Assembly (NCBI RefSeq): GCF_902686445.1
Contig: NC_062219.1
Location: forward strand, 145,000,057 to 145,064,056
DNA from: Sciurus carolinensis
Taxonomy: Eukaryota > Chordata > Mammalia > Rodentia > Sciuridae
Reading direction: 5' to 3'
DNA length: 64,000 nucleotides
In this document: one piece after another, positions 47,261 to 58,619 of the stretch
Numbering within the stretch: position 1 is the stretch's first letter
How the letters are laid out: every line of letters begins with the position of its first letter
Made by a program: the position numbers and the translations under genes
The notes under the pieces: generated by a model
The model's database searches: none
What the model was told of the DNA's origin: nothing
The model's input: only the letters and a program-made list of their open reading frames with translations

Positions 47261-48295
47261 CCCAGAGCTGCACCCATCAACAGCTTTACCATTTTGACAG
47301 TTCAGAAAGTGACTATTTAGGAATTTCAATTAGAGCAAAAATATACACATTTAGATGAACAAAATGCCTTATAAGTCTATAGGAAATGATTTAGATACAT
47401 ATTGTTTCAAAGTCAGAAGGCAGATCCCTAAATACATTCTGCAAGTAGAAATGAATTTCAGGAATAATGCAAAAAAGCACTCAGTAGAGAAAAAAGATGT
47501 TAAAGTTCTTTCATCCCCTCTCCTTCGTTGGAGAAGAAACAGGCACCGAGAATAAATAAGTTGTGAAAAATGATCAGCGGATTTTTTTTTAACAGGGTAG
47601 CCACAATATGCCGAGCTTGTTAACTCAGAACTTGTGCATATTATTAAGAAATTTCTTAGAATTTTATATTTGCCAGTTCCTCGTATTTATGCTCTGGCGG
47701 GCTAGTCTTTCTTGCGACTCTGTTGTAGGAATTAGAGCTCTTCTTTCTCTTTAAGGCAAGGGGATTTGGGATCCCTGAGCATGGGCTATGGGTTCCCAAC
47801 AGGGGATTCCAGTTCAGGCTCAGACTTCAACCCTTGCTGTTCTTGAACTCGAGGACAACCGTTGCTCAAACAAAAACAGTGACATCAACATCCTTCAAAC
47901 AGAAACTCGAGTCCCCATTTTGAAAGAATATGAGAAGTCATTCAAGAAGAAAACAGAGCAAACAAAAACAGAGATGTCATATTGTTAATAATAATATTAA
48001 TTTGCACTAATAATAATAATATTTATCTGCACTGGTTAATACTAATACTATCAAGGGAAAAATCATGACAACTTAATTTAAAGACCTCAGTTGGCTTTTA
48101 TTTGTGATTCTTGAATCAGGCAACAACTGACTCCAAAAAATAGAGTATATTCTGATAAGTGGAGCAGAGGAAGTTGGTGTTCCAGAGAGGCGCTGAAGAC
48201 GCAGAAACAAAAACGTTTCAAAGTTACTTTCCTTATGAGGCAGGGAGGTGGAGATAGAACCATAGGACTGATGGTGAGCATCAGGTGACTTCAGG
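47261..48295. other. Unique sequence, no gene recognised
   Basis: Includes an (AAT)n-like patch at 47986-48022. No exon recognised. Confidence 0.4.

Positions 48296-48337
<42 letters not shown>
48296..48337 (+). repeat. (TG)n microsatellite
   Basis: About 20 TG units ending TATGTGTA. Confidence 0.95.
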
Positions 48338-48338
<1 letters not shown>

Positions 48339-49540
48339 AGCAGGCAGATGGGGTGGGGCTTCCTTACCATGCCGTTTGAAACTGGGCTGTTTGGGAAATT
48401 TAGCTGTTCTCTCTCCCTCCTGATTTCTCAGTGTCGATAAACAGGTTAGTTTGGGTTTGACAGTTAGCAGGAGTGACTCCATTTTCATTTTTAGCCTGAT
48501 CTGGAGGGGCCTAGCACAGGAGCTTAGTCTAAAACAATGTCTTCCTATATTTTTTACTTAATAATACTTATACCAATTTTATTATCAAAGAGCTCTGCCG
48601 GTCAGCTTGGTCTGCTTTCGCCATCAGATTCACGCCCCGTGGCCCGCGGTCTGACCCTGCAGACTCTTCACCTGGACTTGCTCGCCCCCCAGCTGCTGCT
48701 GGTCTTGGCAATGGAGGTGTGGGAGGAGAGGCAGGTCCTCCCCAGCCCCAGCCTCAGGCTACTGCTGGCCCTCCGACATTCCAGCAGCCCGCTTGATTCC
48801 CAAAACCTGCCACAACCTTTTATGAACAGTGTCAGCCTCAAGTAGCTCTCCCATAGAGAGTCCTTACTGGGCCACCTTTGTCCCGCCCAGACCCGACTAT
48901 CACAGCGGCCCACGCGTGGGTCAGTCTGCTGGAAATGCTGTCTCCCTCTCTGCTGCTGTTCCAAAACTGTGCTGCGCACGACCTCCCATGGTGGAAATAC
49001 CCCAGCGAGACGGACGCTGTCACTACTCCCATTGTGCAGATGAAAGATTAAGGCAGGAGCTGCCGAAATGCTTTCACGTTTGTCATTTCCCTGGTCCTCA
49101 GGGGTCTCCTGTGGGTCCAGGGTGGGATCAGGAGAGAACCTGGGGCACTCTGCAGAGAGGCCGGCCTGTGCGCCCCTGGCCCTGGGGACGCCCTCTTGGC
49201 CTGTGATGCTTGTCTCTGGCTTCCTGGCAGTCCTGATCCTCAGCTCTGGCTTTCCATCAGAAGCCCTCCCTCGGAGGCACGAGGACAAAGACGAGTCCTG
49301 TGCTCACCAGAGTTGCTACTGTGGCAGAGGGGGCCTCCTGGCTTTGGCTACGGTCCTCTCTCAGGGTTGCTTTTAGAGTGCACCCTGTGAGTGAACGGGG
49401 TGCTCTTTCTTGGCCTCGTGGTTTCTGTGTGTCCTGCGAGATTTTAAAGCTAGAACTGCTTTGAGGGGAGGGGAGTGAGGAAAGGATGTGGGAGGTCTTG
49501 GTTAAATGCTGCTAAAAGGTTCTTAAAGTTCGTTGCTGTG
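48338..49540. other. GC-rich unique sequence with a 206-codon chance frame
   Basis: The minus frame 48668-49288 (206 codons) overlaps a plus frame of 125 codons. The peptide is rich in R, S, G and E with no domain. No splice-bounded exon or repeat recognised. Confidence 0.45.
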
Positions 49541-49870
49541 GTTTGGGTAAGTGTCCCCCAGAGCTCGTGTGCTGAAGGCTTGCTTGGGAGGTGGGGGAGC
49601 CTTTAAGAGACGGAGTCTACTGGACGTCTTTCAGCCATCTGGGATATGCCCTGAAGGGGATATTGGGACACAGCCCTGCTTTTCCTCTTCCTCTTTGCTT
49701 CCTGTCCATCCTGAGGTGAGCAGCATCCTTCTCTGCAGGCTCCCAGCATGGTGTGCTGCCTTGCCACAGGCCCTAAGAAACATGGCCAACCTCCAGAACC
49801 CTGAGGCAAAATAAACCTTTCCTCTTTTTAAGTCAATTATCTCAAGTTTTTTTGTTATAGTAATGGAAAG

Positions 49871-49871
<1 letters not shown>
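49541..49871 (+). mobile_element. MaLR/ERVL-like solo LTR
   Basis: It begins TGCTGTGGTTTGGGTAAGTGTCCCC, has GAAGGCTTGCTTGGG and CCAGCATGGTGTGCTGCC blocks, and an exact AATAAA (GGCAAAATAAACC) near the end. It finishes TTGTTATAGTAATGGAAAGCT. A (CA)n repeat has expanded at its 3' edge. Confidence 0.85.
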
Positions 49872-49908
<37 letters not shown>

Positions 49909-49936
49909 CGCACACATACACATACACACACACGCG
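49872..49936 (+). repeat. (CA)n microsatellite
   Basis: CA units with CG and TA variants. It directly follows the LTR end, where its ACACA terminus could have seeded expansion. Confidence 0.95.
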
Positions 49937-50157
49937 CTAAGAAAAGTTAACATACCAAGAACATTGAGATTGTGCCTTTACCAGTAACACCACCCTACCT
50001 GACCCACTCCATCTTCCCTCTACCTCCACCTCAGGCTGTAAGTTGTCCCTTTGGGACATTTCCTCTTGCTTCTTTCCCCAGGTTTTCTTTGTATTTATTT
50101 TACTTAGATATTAACTCCTGAGAGAAATGAAGAGGGCGGGTGTGATGTGTTCAGGGT
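49937..50157. other. Unique sequence
   Basis: No repeat or gene recognised. It lies between the CA repeat and the left arm of the inverted repeat. Confidence 0.4.
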
Positions 50158-50375
50158 CCATAGCTCCCGTGGGCTGTCCCAGACTGTTTCTCTGGTAACA
50201 AGAGAGATATAAAACACAGCCCCCCAAAATCAGCTACTCTCCTGGGCAGTGAAACAAATAATTGAAAAAAAGAACCAAAGAAAACAAACAAACAAAATCC
50301 CTGGTCTGGAAAGATCGGGAAGGCAAAGAGGCATCTCACTGGGCACAGAGACAAGGGACTGAAACAAAACCAAGT
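50158..50375 (+). repeat. 218-bp inverted repeat, left arm (probable source copy)
   Basis: Its reverse complement is present at 50656-50873 with 217 of 218 bases identical. The single difference is G at about 50331 in AAAGAGGCATCTC against T in the complement. The left arm sits in otherwise unique sequence, so it is probably the source. No poly(A), terminal repeat or transposon end is seen. Confidence 0.95.
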
Positions 50376-50390
50376 CAAGTAAAATAAAAG

Positions 50391-50395
<5 letters not shown>

Positions 50396-50467
<72 letters not shown>

Positions 50468-50509
50468 GGCACACATATACAAACACACACACACATGTGA
50501 ACACACACA
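50396..50509 (+). repeat. Compound (TC)n(CA)n microsatellite
   Basis: About 19 TC units switch to CA units (50435 onwards) with later AAAC and TATA interruptions. It lies in the 280-bp spacer of the inverted repeat. In reverse complement it has the same (TG)n(AG)n order as the tract at 41324-41406. Confidence 0.95.
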
Positions 50510-50655
50510 ATTTTTGGTCTAGAAATATCTTGATGGAGATCTTTTTAAATTTTTAAAATTTGCTTTAGTTTTACAAGATGGTAGAATGTACTTTAATACA
50601 TCATATAAAATGGAGTATAATTTCTCATTCATCTGGTGTACATGATGTAGATTCC

Positions 50656-50873
50656 ACTTGGTTTTGTTTCAGTCCCTTGTCTCTGTGCCCAGTGAGATGA
50701 CTCTTTGCCTTCCCGATCTTTCCAGACCAGGGATTTTGTTTGTTTGTTTTCTTTGGTTCTTTTTTTCAATTATTTGTTTCACTGCCCAGGAGAGTAGCTG
50801 ATTTTGGGGGGCTGTGTTTTATATCTCTCTTGTTACCAGAGAAACAGTCTGGGACAGCCCACGGGAGCTATGG
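50656..50873 (-). repeat. 218-bp inverted repeat, right arm inserted in LINE-1
   Basis: Near-perfect inverted copy of 50158-50375. L1 3' UTR sequence stops at ACATGATGTAGATTCC just before it and resumes after it with TCATATAGTTGTATATGTACATAGGG, so this arm was added after the L1 arrived. No target duplication flanks it. Confidence 0.95.
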
Positions 50874-51164
50874 TCATATAGTTGTATATGTACATAGGGT
50901 AATGATGTCTGGTTCATCTACTATCCTTCCTATTTCCATGCTCCTTCCCCTCCATTCACTCCCTTCTATCTAATCTAAAGTAACTCTATTCTTCCCTAGC
51001 TGCCCCCTACCGTATTGTGAATTAGCATCCACATATCACAGAAAATGTTCGGTCTTTGGTTTGGGGGATTGACTTATTTCACTTTGCAAGATATTCTACA
51101 CTCCATCCATTTGCCAGTAAATGCCGTAATTTCATTCTTCTTTAAGGCTGAGTAATATTCCATC

Positions 51165-51207
51165 ATATATATATATGTGTGTATATAAATATATATATGT
51201 ATATATC
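51165..51207 (+). repeat. (TA)n / (TG) microsatellite inside LINE-1
   Basis: TATATATATATGTGTGTATATAAATATATATATG. It arises in the L1 ORF2 end at a CATATA-type sequence. Confidence 0.9.
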
Positions 51208-52299
51208 ACATTTTTTAATCCATTCATCGGTTGAAGGGCACCTGGGTTGGTTCCATAGTTTAGCTATTGTGAGTTGAGCTGCTATAAACATTGATGTGGC
51301 TGCATCACTGTAATATGCTGATTTTAAGTTGTTGGGATATAAACTGAGAAGTGGGATAGCTGGATCAAGTGGTGTTTCCATTCCAAGTTTTCTGAGGAAT
51401 CTCCATACTGCTTTCCATAATGGTTGCACCAATTTGCATTCCCACCAGCAATATATGAGGGTACCTTTTCCCCACATCCTTGCCAACATTTATTGTTGCT
51501 CGTATTCTTGATAATAGCCATTCTGACTGAAATGAGATGAAATCTTAGACTAGTTTTGATTTTCATTTCTCTAACTGCTAAAGATGTTACACATTTTAAA
51601 AAAATATTTGTTGATTGATTATATTTTTTCTTCTGTGAAGTGTCTGTTCAGTTCCTTAGCCCATTTATTGATTAGGCTATTTGGTTGTTTGGTGTTGAGT
51701 TTTCTGAGTTCTTTATAAATCCTGGAGATTAATGCTCTCTCTGAGGTGCATGTGGTAAAGATTTTCTTTCATTCTATAGGCTCTCTCTTCATGTTATTGA
51801 TTGTTTCCTTTGCTGAGAAGTAGTTTTTTAGTTTTAATCCATCCCATTTATTGATTCTCGATTTTACTTCTTGTGCTTTAGGAGTCTTGTTAAGGAAGTC
51901 AGGTCCTAAGCTGACATGGTGAAGATTTGGGCCTACTTTTTCTTCTGTTAGGCACAGGGTCTCTGTTCTAGTGCCTAAGTCTTTGATCCACTTTGAGTTG
52001 ATTTTTGTGCAGGGTGAGAGAGAGAGGTTTAATATCATTTTGTTACACGTGACTTTCCAGTTTTCCCAGTACCACTTGTTGAATAGGCTATCTTTTTCCA
52101 GTGAATGTTTTTGGCACCTTTGTCTAGTATGAGATAACTATTTATGTGGGTTTGTCTCTGCATCTTCTATCCTCTACTATTGGTCTACATGTCTGTTTTG
52201 GTGCCAGTACCACGCTGTTTTTGTTACTATGGCTCTCTGGTATAGTTAAGGCCTGGTGTTGTGATGCTTGATGGAGATCTTTAAAAGTCATCTCATTCA

Positions 52300-52400
52300 C
52301 TGCTATTGCCCCCAGGGCCTGACCTGGTACCTACACTATTGAAGGTACTTAGTAGATATTTGATAAATCAGTGGGTGAATAAATGGATTAATCTATTCAC
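52300..52400 (+). repeat. MIR-like fragment
   Basis: GGGCCTGACCTGGTACC followed by GGTACTTAGTAGATATTTGATAAATCAGTGGGTGAATAAATGG matches the MIR 3' end order. Confidence 0.55.
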
Positions 52401-53340
52401 AGGTAAACACATGGTCATAGACAGACACAGTGAGTTACGAAGTACTGGAGAAGTCAACTCCAGACAAGCTTCTACTGCTTGCTCCAGTGGAGATGCTGAG
52501 TACCTAGGAATGGCGGAGACTCCCTGGAGTTGCCTTCCGGTTCTGCAGGGATTCCTGGAGCTCAGGCCTGGCTGGAGGCGGTGAAGGTGGGCACGTCATT
52601 GCAAACCTGTGCTCCTCTCTCCAAATGGCTTAGAGCTGCCACCCTGGGTCAGGATTCCTCTGCCCTCTGTGGGTTGGAAAGGGGATCACTCACCAGCTAG
52701 GTGGGTCCAGGGATAGGGCCTGGGGCATGCGGCAGCTTCGGGCTGCAGTTATCAAGCTGGGCCCGGGGCTAATCTGTGGCTCCTGCAGAGTTTTTCCAGA
52801 GGGCGCATTTAGCAACTCTGCTTCAAGGCTAACATCACTCCAGGATCTCCCTCTTTGTTTCACAGATGGTAACAGGAAGCAAAAGTTCAGTGCTCCAGGG
52901 CCCTGAGGTGCCTAGAGATGACTTCAGGAGAACATGAAGCACTGGCCTTGGTCTCGCCCATGGCTGGTCGATGCAGGAGGTCTTGGAACCTTTGGGTGGG
53001 CACAGAATAGAGCAATGATTTGAAAACTAAGGCTACTCTGAAGGACTGGAAGAGACCTGCTTGCCTTGGAGAGCGGTCATCTTGACCCAAGGAATCCTGG
53101 CAAGGAGGAGGGATCAAAGCTCGACTTTGCTTTATTTTTCTCTCTACAGGAAGAAGGGTCGGCATTAGAGCTTTCCTTTGCTAATACAGAGGCGGTTGCA
53201 GGTGGGGGAAAATATGTATATAAATCAGGGGAAGAAGAAATACAGCATTACTTTTAAAATTCATGCTGACCATAGACTTCACAACTGCTCAACCTCTGGC
53301 TTCAAGATTGTCATACAGTCCTAACTTTCTGCTTTCTGGT
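52401..53340. other. Unique sequence, no gene recognised
   Basis: No repeat or exon recognised. Confidence 0.4.
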
Positions 53341-53485
53341 CCTTTTTTTAAAAAAAAATTTTTTTTTAAATTTTTTTATTTTATTTGTTCTAGTTAGTTA
53401 TACATGACAGTAGAATGCATTTATGCATTTTTATAGATCATACATAGAGTGTAATCCCTCATTTTTCTGATTGTACATCACCTTT
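53341..53485 (-). repeat. Short LINE-1 3' end
   Basis: A poly(T)-rich start (53344-53390) is followed by GTTAGTTATACATGACAGTAGAATGC and ATTTTTCTGATTGTACATCA, the minus-strand 3' UTR of a squirrel-type L1. Only about 145 bp, strongly 5'-truncated. Confidence 0.75.
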
Positions 53486-54479
53486 CCATTCTCTATTGAA
53501 GAGAGAAGAAATTATCCATTATCTTTACTTTTAAACCTTTTAAGCAAGTTTGAGATTTTTGAACCTAAACAGTTATGACTTCTAGTTAGAAAAAGATCAC
53601 CTTAAGGTGTTTGTTGCTTTGAAGCAAATAGTTTACATTATTAAAAAGATATGCACATTCTTAGACTTGATCCTTCAAATGTTTGCAATTGCATAATGTA
53701 CGCAAATGTCTCTTTATTCCCAAAGCACAATCGGATTCTGGTCTGTTGTCACCTCACAGTACTGTGATGTAGCTCAACAGAAGTGAAAACCCCATCACTG
53801 AGACACAGATGAGGTCGCAGGCCCCAGTGTCCCTGGATCCCGAGTGGTGGAGCAGGGTCTCAAGCTGAGGGGGTCTGTCTGAATCCAGAGTATGTGCTCC
53901 TCTATTGACACTATTGCCTGAGAATTTCGATTCCTCCATGGACATCTGGTAAACCTCATTCCTTAGTGTTATTTTAACCCCATTCAGCCTCATTCCTTCT
54001 GCCTTTGGCGGAGAGCAGACTCCTTGTTAGGCCAGGAAATAGAGAGACGAGTAGTTCCCAGTCTACTCAAGAAACAGGCACTTAAAGAAATCTTTAGCAA
54101 TGAGTCTTCACTCTCTACCCAATCTGACCTTGCTGTGAGCCTTTAGAGCCCCTGTTAGATCATCCCTGGGAAAACACAGACACACACATGCACGTAAGTT
54201 TTGCCCTTTGGGTGAGGGTGAGGTCAAATTAATAAGGCAGAAGCAAATACTTTTCCAGAGTCTTGTCTGACTGACCTCATCAAGGTTTGTGGTCCACCTT
54301 TAGTGGTGATGTGGCCATGCTTCCATTTCTCAGGAGGAGCTCTGACGATGGTATTCCCAAAGGAAGGCTGGACACCCAGAATCCTCGCTCATTAGTGCCT
54401 GCAGGGCCTTCATTCAGATCCCTCCCATGGCCTTCCTTCTGCAGCCTATTACTGACTCCTTGAATGGGATCTGCTCTAG
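53486..54479. other. Unique sequence, no gene recognised
   Basis: No repeat or exon recognised. Confidence 0.4.
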
Positions 54480-56130
54480 GGCCGAAAGTTTTAAAAGACT
54501 TATTTTTCTTCAGAGAAGTTTGAGGTTCAGAGCAAAGTTGAGAGGAAGGTACAGAGAGTTTCTGTGTACTCCGGCCCTACATGCGCGTAGCCACCGACCC
54601 ACTGTGAACCTACAAAGACTTCATTGCTATCCTGGTCCCAGCTGACATCAGGGCTCCCTCTTGGTGATATCTTCAACAGGTCTGGACAACAGTATGACAA
54701 TATGCATCCACCATTATAGTGTCATGCCCTAAAAATCTGTGCGTGCGTGGCCTCTTCTTCCTTCTCTCCCTGCTAACCTGTGGCAACTGCGGATGTTTTA
54801 GTCTCCACAGTTTTGTCTTTTCTAGGATGTCATAAAGTTGAAATCATAGTTTTTACTCTTTTCAGATTGACTTCCTTCCATTAGTAATACACACTTAAAT
54901 CTCCTCCAGGTCTCTTTATGACAGCTCTTTTTTTTTATTATTTTAAATGCTGATTAACATCTGATTATACCACTGTTTATTTTTTCCATCCATCTATTGC
55001 CAGGCTTCAATATGTCTCCCAAAGTTCATGTATTAAAAACTAAATCCAAAATAAATAAATAAATACAAACTAAATCCCCAAATTCATGGTGTTTGGAGGT
55101 GGGACCTTTGGGAGGGCATTAGAGTTAGATTGGTCATAAGGGTAGGACCTCCATGATGAGATGAATGATTTTGTAGGAAGAGGAAACGAGGCCTGGGCTG
55201 GCACACTCACCTCTCCATGGGCTGTCTGCCATGTTATGACGCAGCCAGAAGCCCCTCACCAGATGCCGGCACTGTGCTCAGGGTCTCTGCCTCTAGAACT
55301 GTGAGTTGAATAAACTTCTATTACTTATAATTTCCCCAGTCTGCGGCAGTCTGCTACAGTCCCATAAAACAGCCTGAGACCCTTAGTGAAAGCCAGTTTG
55401 GTTGCTCTCAAGTTTGGGCAATTATGGATAAAGCTACTGTAAACCTCTGTATAGGTTTTTGGGTAGGCCTAAGTTTTCAACTCTTTTGGGAAAAATACCA
55501 AGGTATTTGGTTGCTAGATCATTGAGAAATAGTATTTCTAGTTTTGCATGAAACTGCCAAATTACCTCCTAAAGTAGCTGCACCATTTTGCATTCCCACC
55601 AGCAGTGAGTTGGAGTTCATCCTCCCCAGCATTTGGTGCCATCAGTGGGTTTTTCTTTTGCATTCTAACAGGTGTGTAGTGGTATCTCATTGTTTTCATT
55701 TACATTTCCCTGATGACATATGATGGGGGACATCTTTTCATATGTTTTTTTGGCATCTGAATATCTTCTTTGAATAGGTCTTTGACCCATTTCAAAACTG
55801 GATCGTTTGTGTTCTGCTAGTTGTGTTTTAAGAGTTCTTTGTAAGTTTTGCATAACAACCCTTTATCAGGCATGCCACTTGCAAATAGTTTCTTCCAACG
55901 AGTGGATTGTCTTCCCATTCCCTAGACAGCATCTTCTGCAGAGCAGAAACTTCATTTTCATGATACCCAGCTTATCAAGCATTTCTTTGGTTGTGCTTGT
56001 GTCTTGGGGTCATTATCTATAAACTCATTCTCGAGTCCATGGTCATGTGAATTTTTTCCTGTTATCTTTCAGGAGTTTTATAGTTTTATATTTTATATTT
56101 AGGTTTGTGATTCATTTTTAACATTTTATA
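54480..56130 (-). repeat. LINE-1 (L1MB-like) split by an LTR
   Basis: Antisense L1 sequence on both sides of an LTR at 55005-55385. 54480-55004 has the AGAAGTTTGAGGTTCAGAGCAAAG and GGATGTCATAAAGTTGAAATCA blocks. 55386-56130 continues with GCAATTATGGATAAAGCTACTG, GCATTCCCACCAGCAGTGAG, GTAGTGGTATCTCATTG and CCCTTTATCAGGCATGCC. Mammal-wide L1 age class with no coding frame left. Confidence 0.8.
55005..55385 (+). mobile_element. MaLR-like solo LTR inside LINE-1
   Basis: CTTCAATATGTCTCCCAAAGTTCATGTATT, GGAGGTGGGACCTTTGGGAGG and ATAAACTTCTATTACTTATAA mark a MaLR-type LTR. A short AAATAAATAAATA-type expansion with local duplication (ACTAAATCC twice) sits near its 5' end. Target duplication not resolved. 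Confidence 0.7.
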
Positions 56131-56789
56131 TTGGAAAAAAATTTTTACATATGCACATAAATCAAGAGAAGAGAATGATGACTTCATGTGTTCATTAATT
56201 ACGTGTCATCTTATCCAGTGTCAATGGTTAATTAATATTGCACCTGACCTATTGCATTTACCTTCCCAGTCCACTTTGGTGTTTTTGTTAAATATGACTT
56301 GTTTCTCTCCTAATTCCCTAGGGCAGGTTAACTTTTCAGGCTGCAGTTAGACACAGGGACCTGACTCTGCAGGTATTGGGTTCACTGGGCCCTTAGTTCA
56401 GTTCTGCCTACAACTTTGGGGCTTGCTTTCTAGACAGTTTTCACAATGGCCCATCTTGTTTACTTAAATTCTATCTCTTAGTCTGGTTTGAAGCTCCTAA
56501 TTCCTCCTTGGTAGTTCTGATGATGTTTGCTTTAAGCTCTAGTTCTTGTACTCCTGTTTAAGGATAAGCCCAGTTAGTTTCACTGCCTCAGAAGAAAAGC
56601 AGGAATCAGTCAGCATCATGAGAATGAAAGCCAAAAACAGTTAGGCAGGCCTAACTAAAATTCTCTGACTCAGATGAGCACAGTTTGGAAACTGAGTCAA
56701 ATTTCCCCAACAATCAGATAAGTAGGTTTTGCTAACTGTTTGTTGGAGTTGCCCACAAACCACTGTTAGTATTAAATCACAGATTTTTT
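56131..56789. other. Unique sequence, no gene recognised
   Basis: AT-rich on the left. No exon recognised. Confidence 0.35.
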
Positions 56790-56990
56790 TTTTTAGAACC
56801 CAAAGTACTTTAGAGACTTTTTGACCTTAACTCTCATTTTAAGGATCTAGAAATATTAAGTGATTTACTTGAGATCACACAGTTTGCGATCTGCTGCTAA
56901 AACCTGCACACATAGCCATCCAGGGATGAAAGAGAGACCACTTGATACCTCAACCAGAGGTGAACCCAGATCTGAGCACCTTTAACTGCT
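56790..56990 (-). repeat. MIR SINE
   Basis: Antisense MIR order: CTCTCATTTTAAGGATCTAGAAA, TTGAGATCACACAGTTTG, GAACCCAGATCTGAGCACC. Diverged, and interrupted near 56920. Confidence 0.5.
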
Positions 56991-57261
56991 GAAATCCTTT
57001 TCAAGGAAGACATTTGCTTTATTTGTAGCCAATACATGCTAGCCCGGCACTAAATACATTCCAGATGATAGCACAGAATGGCCTGTGATACAAGAAAATT
57101 ATCATTTTTTTCTTTTTAAGGAAAGGCCTTCCCAGTGGCATGGCTAAGATGGATGGGAAGACGAGTTCATAATGGGCTTGGAAAGGCTGAGGCTCTCTCT
57201 GCCTGGGAAGGGGGAAGGCCTGACCAGCCTCCACTGGTGGAAAAGTCATTCTAGGCACATA
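56991..57261. other. Unique sequence
   Basis: No repeat or gene recognised. Confidence 0.35.
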
Positions 57262-57715
57262 GTGATGTGGAGGTAGGTAAGTGGAATGCCCGCAATCACT
57301 CATGCGTTGAAGGCTTGGTCCCCAACATAGCAATGTCCAGAAGTGGGCCTTGGATGCTGAGGACTCTCACCTTGTCAATGGATTCATCACATTTGCTGAC
57401 AGCTGAATGGTGGAAACTGCAGGCAGGTGGGGCATGGTTGGAGCAAGGAGGTCACTGTGGCATGCCCCTGGGGACTATATCTTATCCCTGTCCCCTTCGC
57501 CCCCAGCCCTGATTCCCAGCTGCCATAATCTGGCAGTTTTCCTCTGCAGTACCCTTCTGCCATGATGTTCTGCTTCATCTCAGGCCCAGAGCAATGGAGC
57601 TGGCCAACTGTGGCCTGAAACCTCTGAAACAGTGAGCCAAGATAAATCTTTCCTACTTTAAGTTGTTCTTGTAGCATTTTGGTCACAGTCATGAAAAACT
57701 GACTAACATCATGAG
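57262..57715 (+). mobile_element. MaLR/ERVL-like LTR
   Basis: The GTTGAAGGCTTGGTCCCCAAC, GGTGGGGCATGGTTGGAGCAAGGAGGTCAC, CTGCCATGATGTTCTGC and TGGTCACAGTCATGAAAAACTGACTAA blocks follow in order. The polyadenylation signal is degenerate (GATAAATC). Confidence 0.8.
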
Positions 57716-57779
57716 GGACAGAATCTATAAAAGTGGGAGAAATAAGTTTTCTCACCATAAGATGCTCGGCTCCCAGCTC

Positions 57780-58340
57780 TTGGAAGGTGTCTGTGATGGT
57801 CAGATTGAGGGATACCTACAAGATTGGTCACGCATGCTCTGGGTGTGCCCGTGAGAGCATTTCTGGAGACAGCAGGAGTGCAGGTCAGCGAACAGATGGA
57901 AGAGGATCTGCCTGAAGGTGGGCAGTGTCGTCCAACAGGCTGGGGCAGAGAAGGGGAGGTTTCCTTGCGCATGTGTGGACCTGACTCCTCTTGGCTGGAG
58001 CACTTTTTGCTGTTGTCATCCCCCATGGATGCCAGACTCCAGATTCCTCAGCCTTTGAACAGACTTGTGCCAGCAACTCTCCAGGGGCCTTCCAGGACTT
58101 CAGCCTTGAACTTGGACTATGCCCTGGGTGCTTCTTCTGAGGCTCCAGCTTCTTGGACTGAGTAGCTGCTGGTTTCCCTGGTCTCCAGCCTGCAGATGAC
58201 CATTGTGGGGCCACTGGCCTCTGATTGCATGAGCAGATCTCATAAATGCCCGCTTGTTATTATTTTTCATTTCTTCTTTTCCCACCTGTACTAAACATAT
58301 TTTCTATCTGTTCCATCCTTCTGGAGAACCTGAATGCACC
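57780..58340 (+). repeat. Ancient interspersed repeat (class not assigned)
   Basis: GTGTCTGTGATGGTCAGATTGAGG, CCTGGTCTCCAGCCTGCAGATG and CTGTTCCATCCTTCTGGAGAACCTGAA match the beginning, middle and end of a common old mammalian repeat that I cannot name with certainty. Frames of 105-113 codons across it are artefacts. Confidence 0.4.
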
Positions 58341-58619
58341 ACCTTTACAGGCGTTGTGGCCCTGACTCATTTTCTGTGCTCCAAAGCTTGAACAGGATTC
58401 GTGTTGATCACGGAAACAGAGGCAATGTCAGGACAAGACTTCCATTTATTCACCAAGGTGTGGTGTGACCTGGGTGGCCCCATGGCAAGGGCTCCCATGG
58501 AGGAAAGTGAGCCACCCTTAGTGAGCCATGCGTTCGTGAGGCAGGAAGTGCCAGTGTGTGAGAAAAGAGAAAAATACCTCCCTGTAAAATGGGTTGTTGA
58601 ACATTACGGACTTCTTAAC

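Larger units (their letters stand above)
50529..52282 (-). mobile_element. 5'-truncated LINE-1 with 16-bp target duplication
   Basis: The minus-strand L1 body at 50545-52266 is flanked by exact CTTGATGGAGATCTTT copies at 50529-50544 and 52267-52282. It holds the 3' UTR and the end of ORF2. The peptide at 51489-51163 has the ORF2 C-terminal features LVQPLWK, DPAIPLL and CPSTDEWIKK. 52038-51769 has KINSKWIKDL and NKWDGLKLKN. Frame breaks separate them, so it is dead. The poly(A) end is degraded to TTTTTAAATTTTT. An unrelated 218-bp inverted copy interrupts the 3' UTR at 50656-50873. Confidence 0.93.

Noticed and set aside
48668..49288. 206-codon minus-strand coding sequence
   Set aside because: Low-complexity R/S/G-rich peptide with no domain, overlapped by a plus-strand frame.
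50151..50973. Two identical short peptides on opposite strands taken as a gene pair
   Set aside because: They come from the two arms of the inverted repeat. The peptide itself shows no domain and no coding signal.
51163..52038. Host gene similar to reverse transcriptase
   Set aside because: It is the broken ORF2 end of the L1, with clear target duplications.
52790..52812. CTCF-like CCAGAGGGCGC
   Set aside because: The right half fits, but the CCA part of the core is missing at the proper distance.
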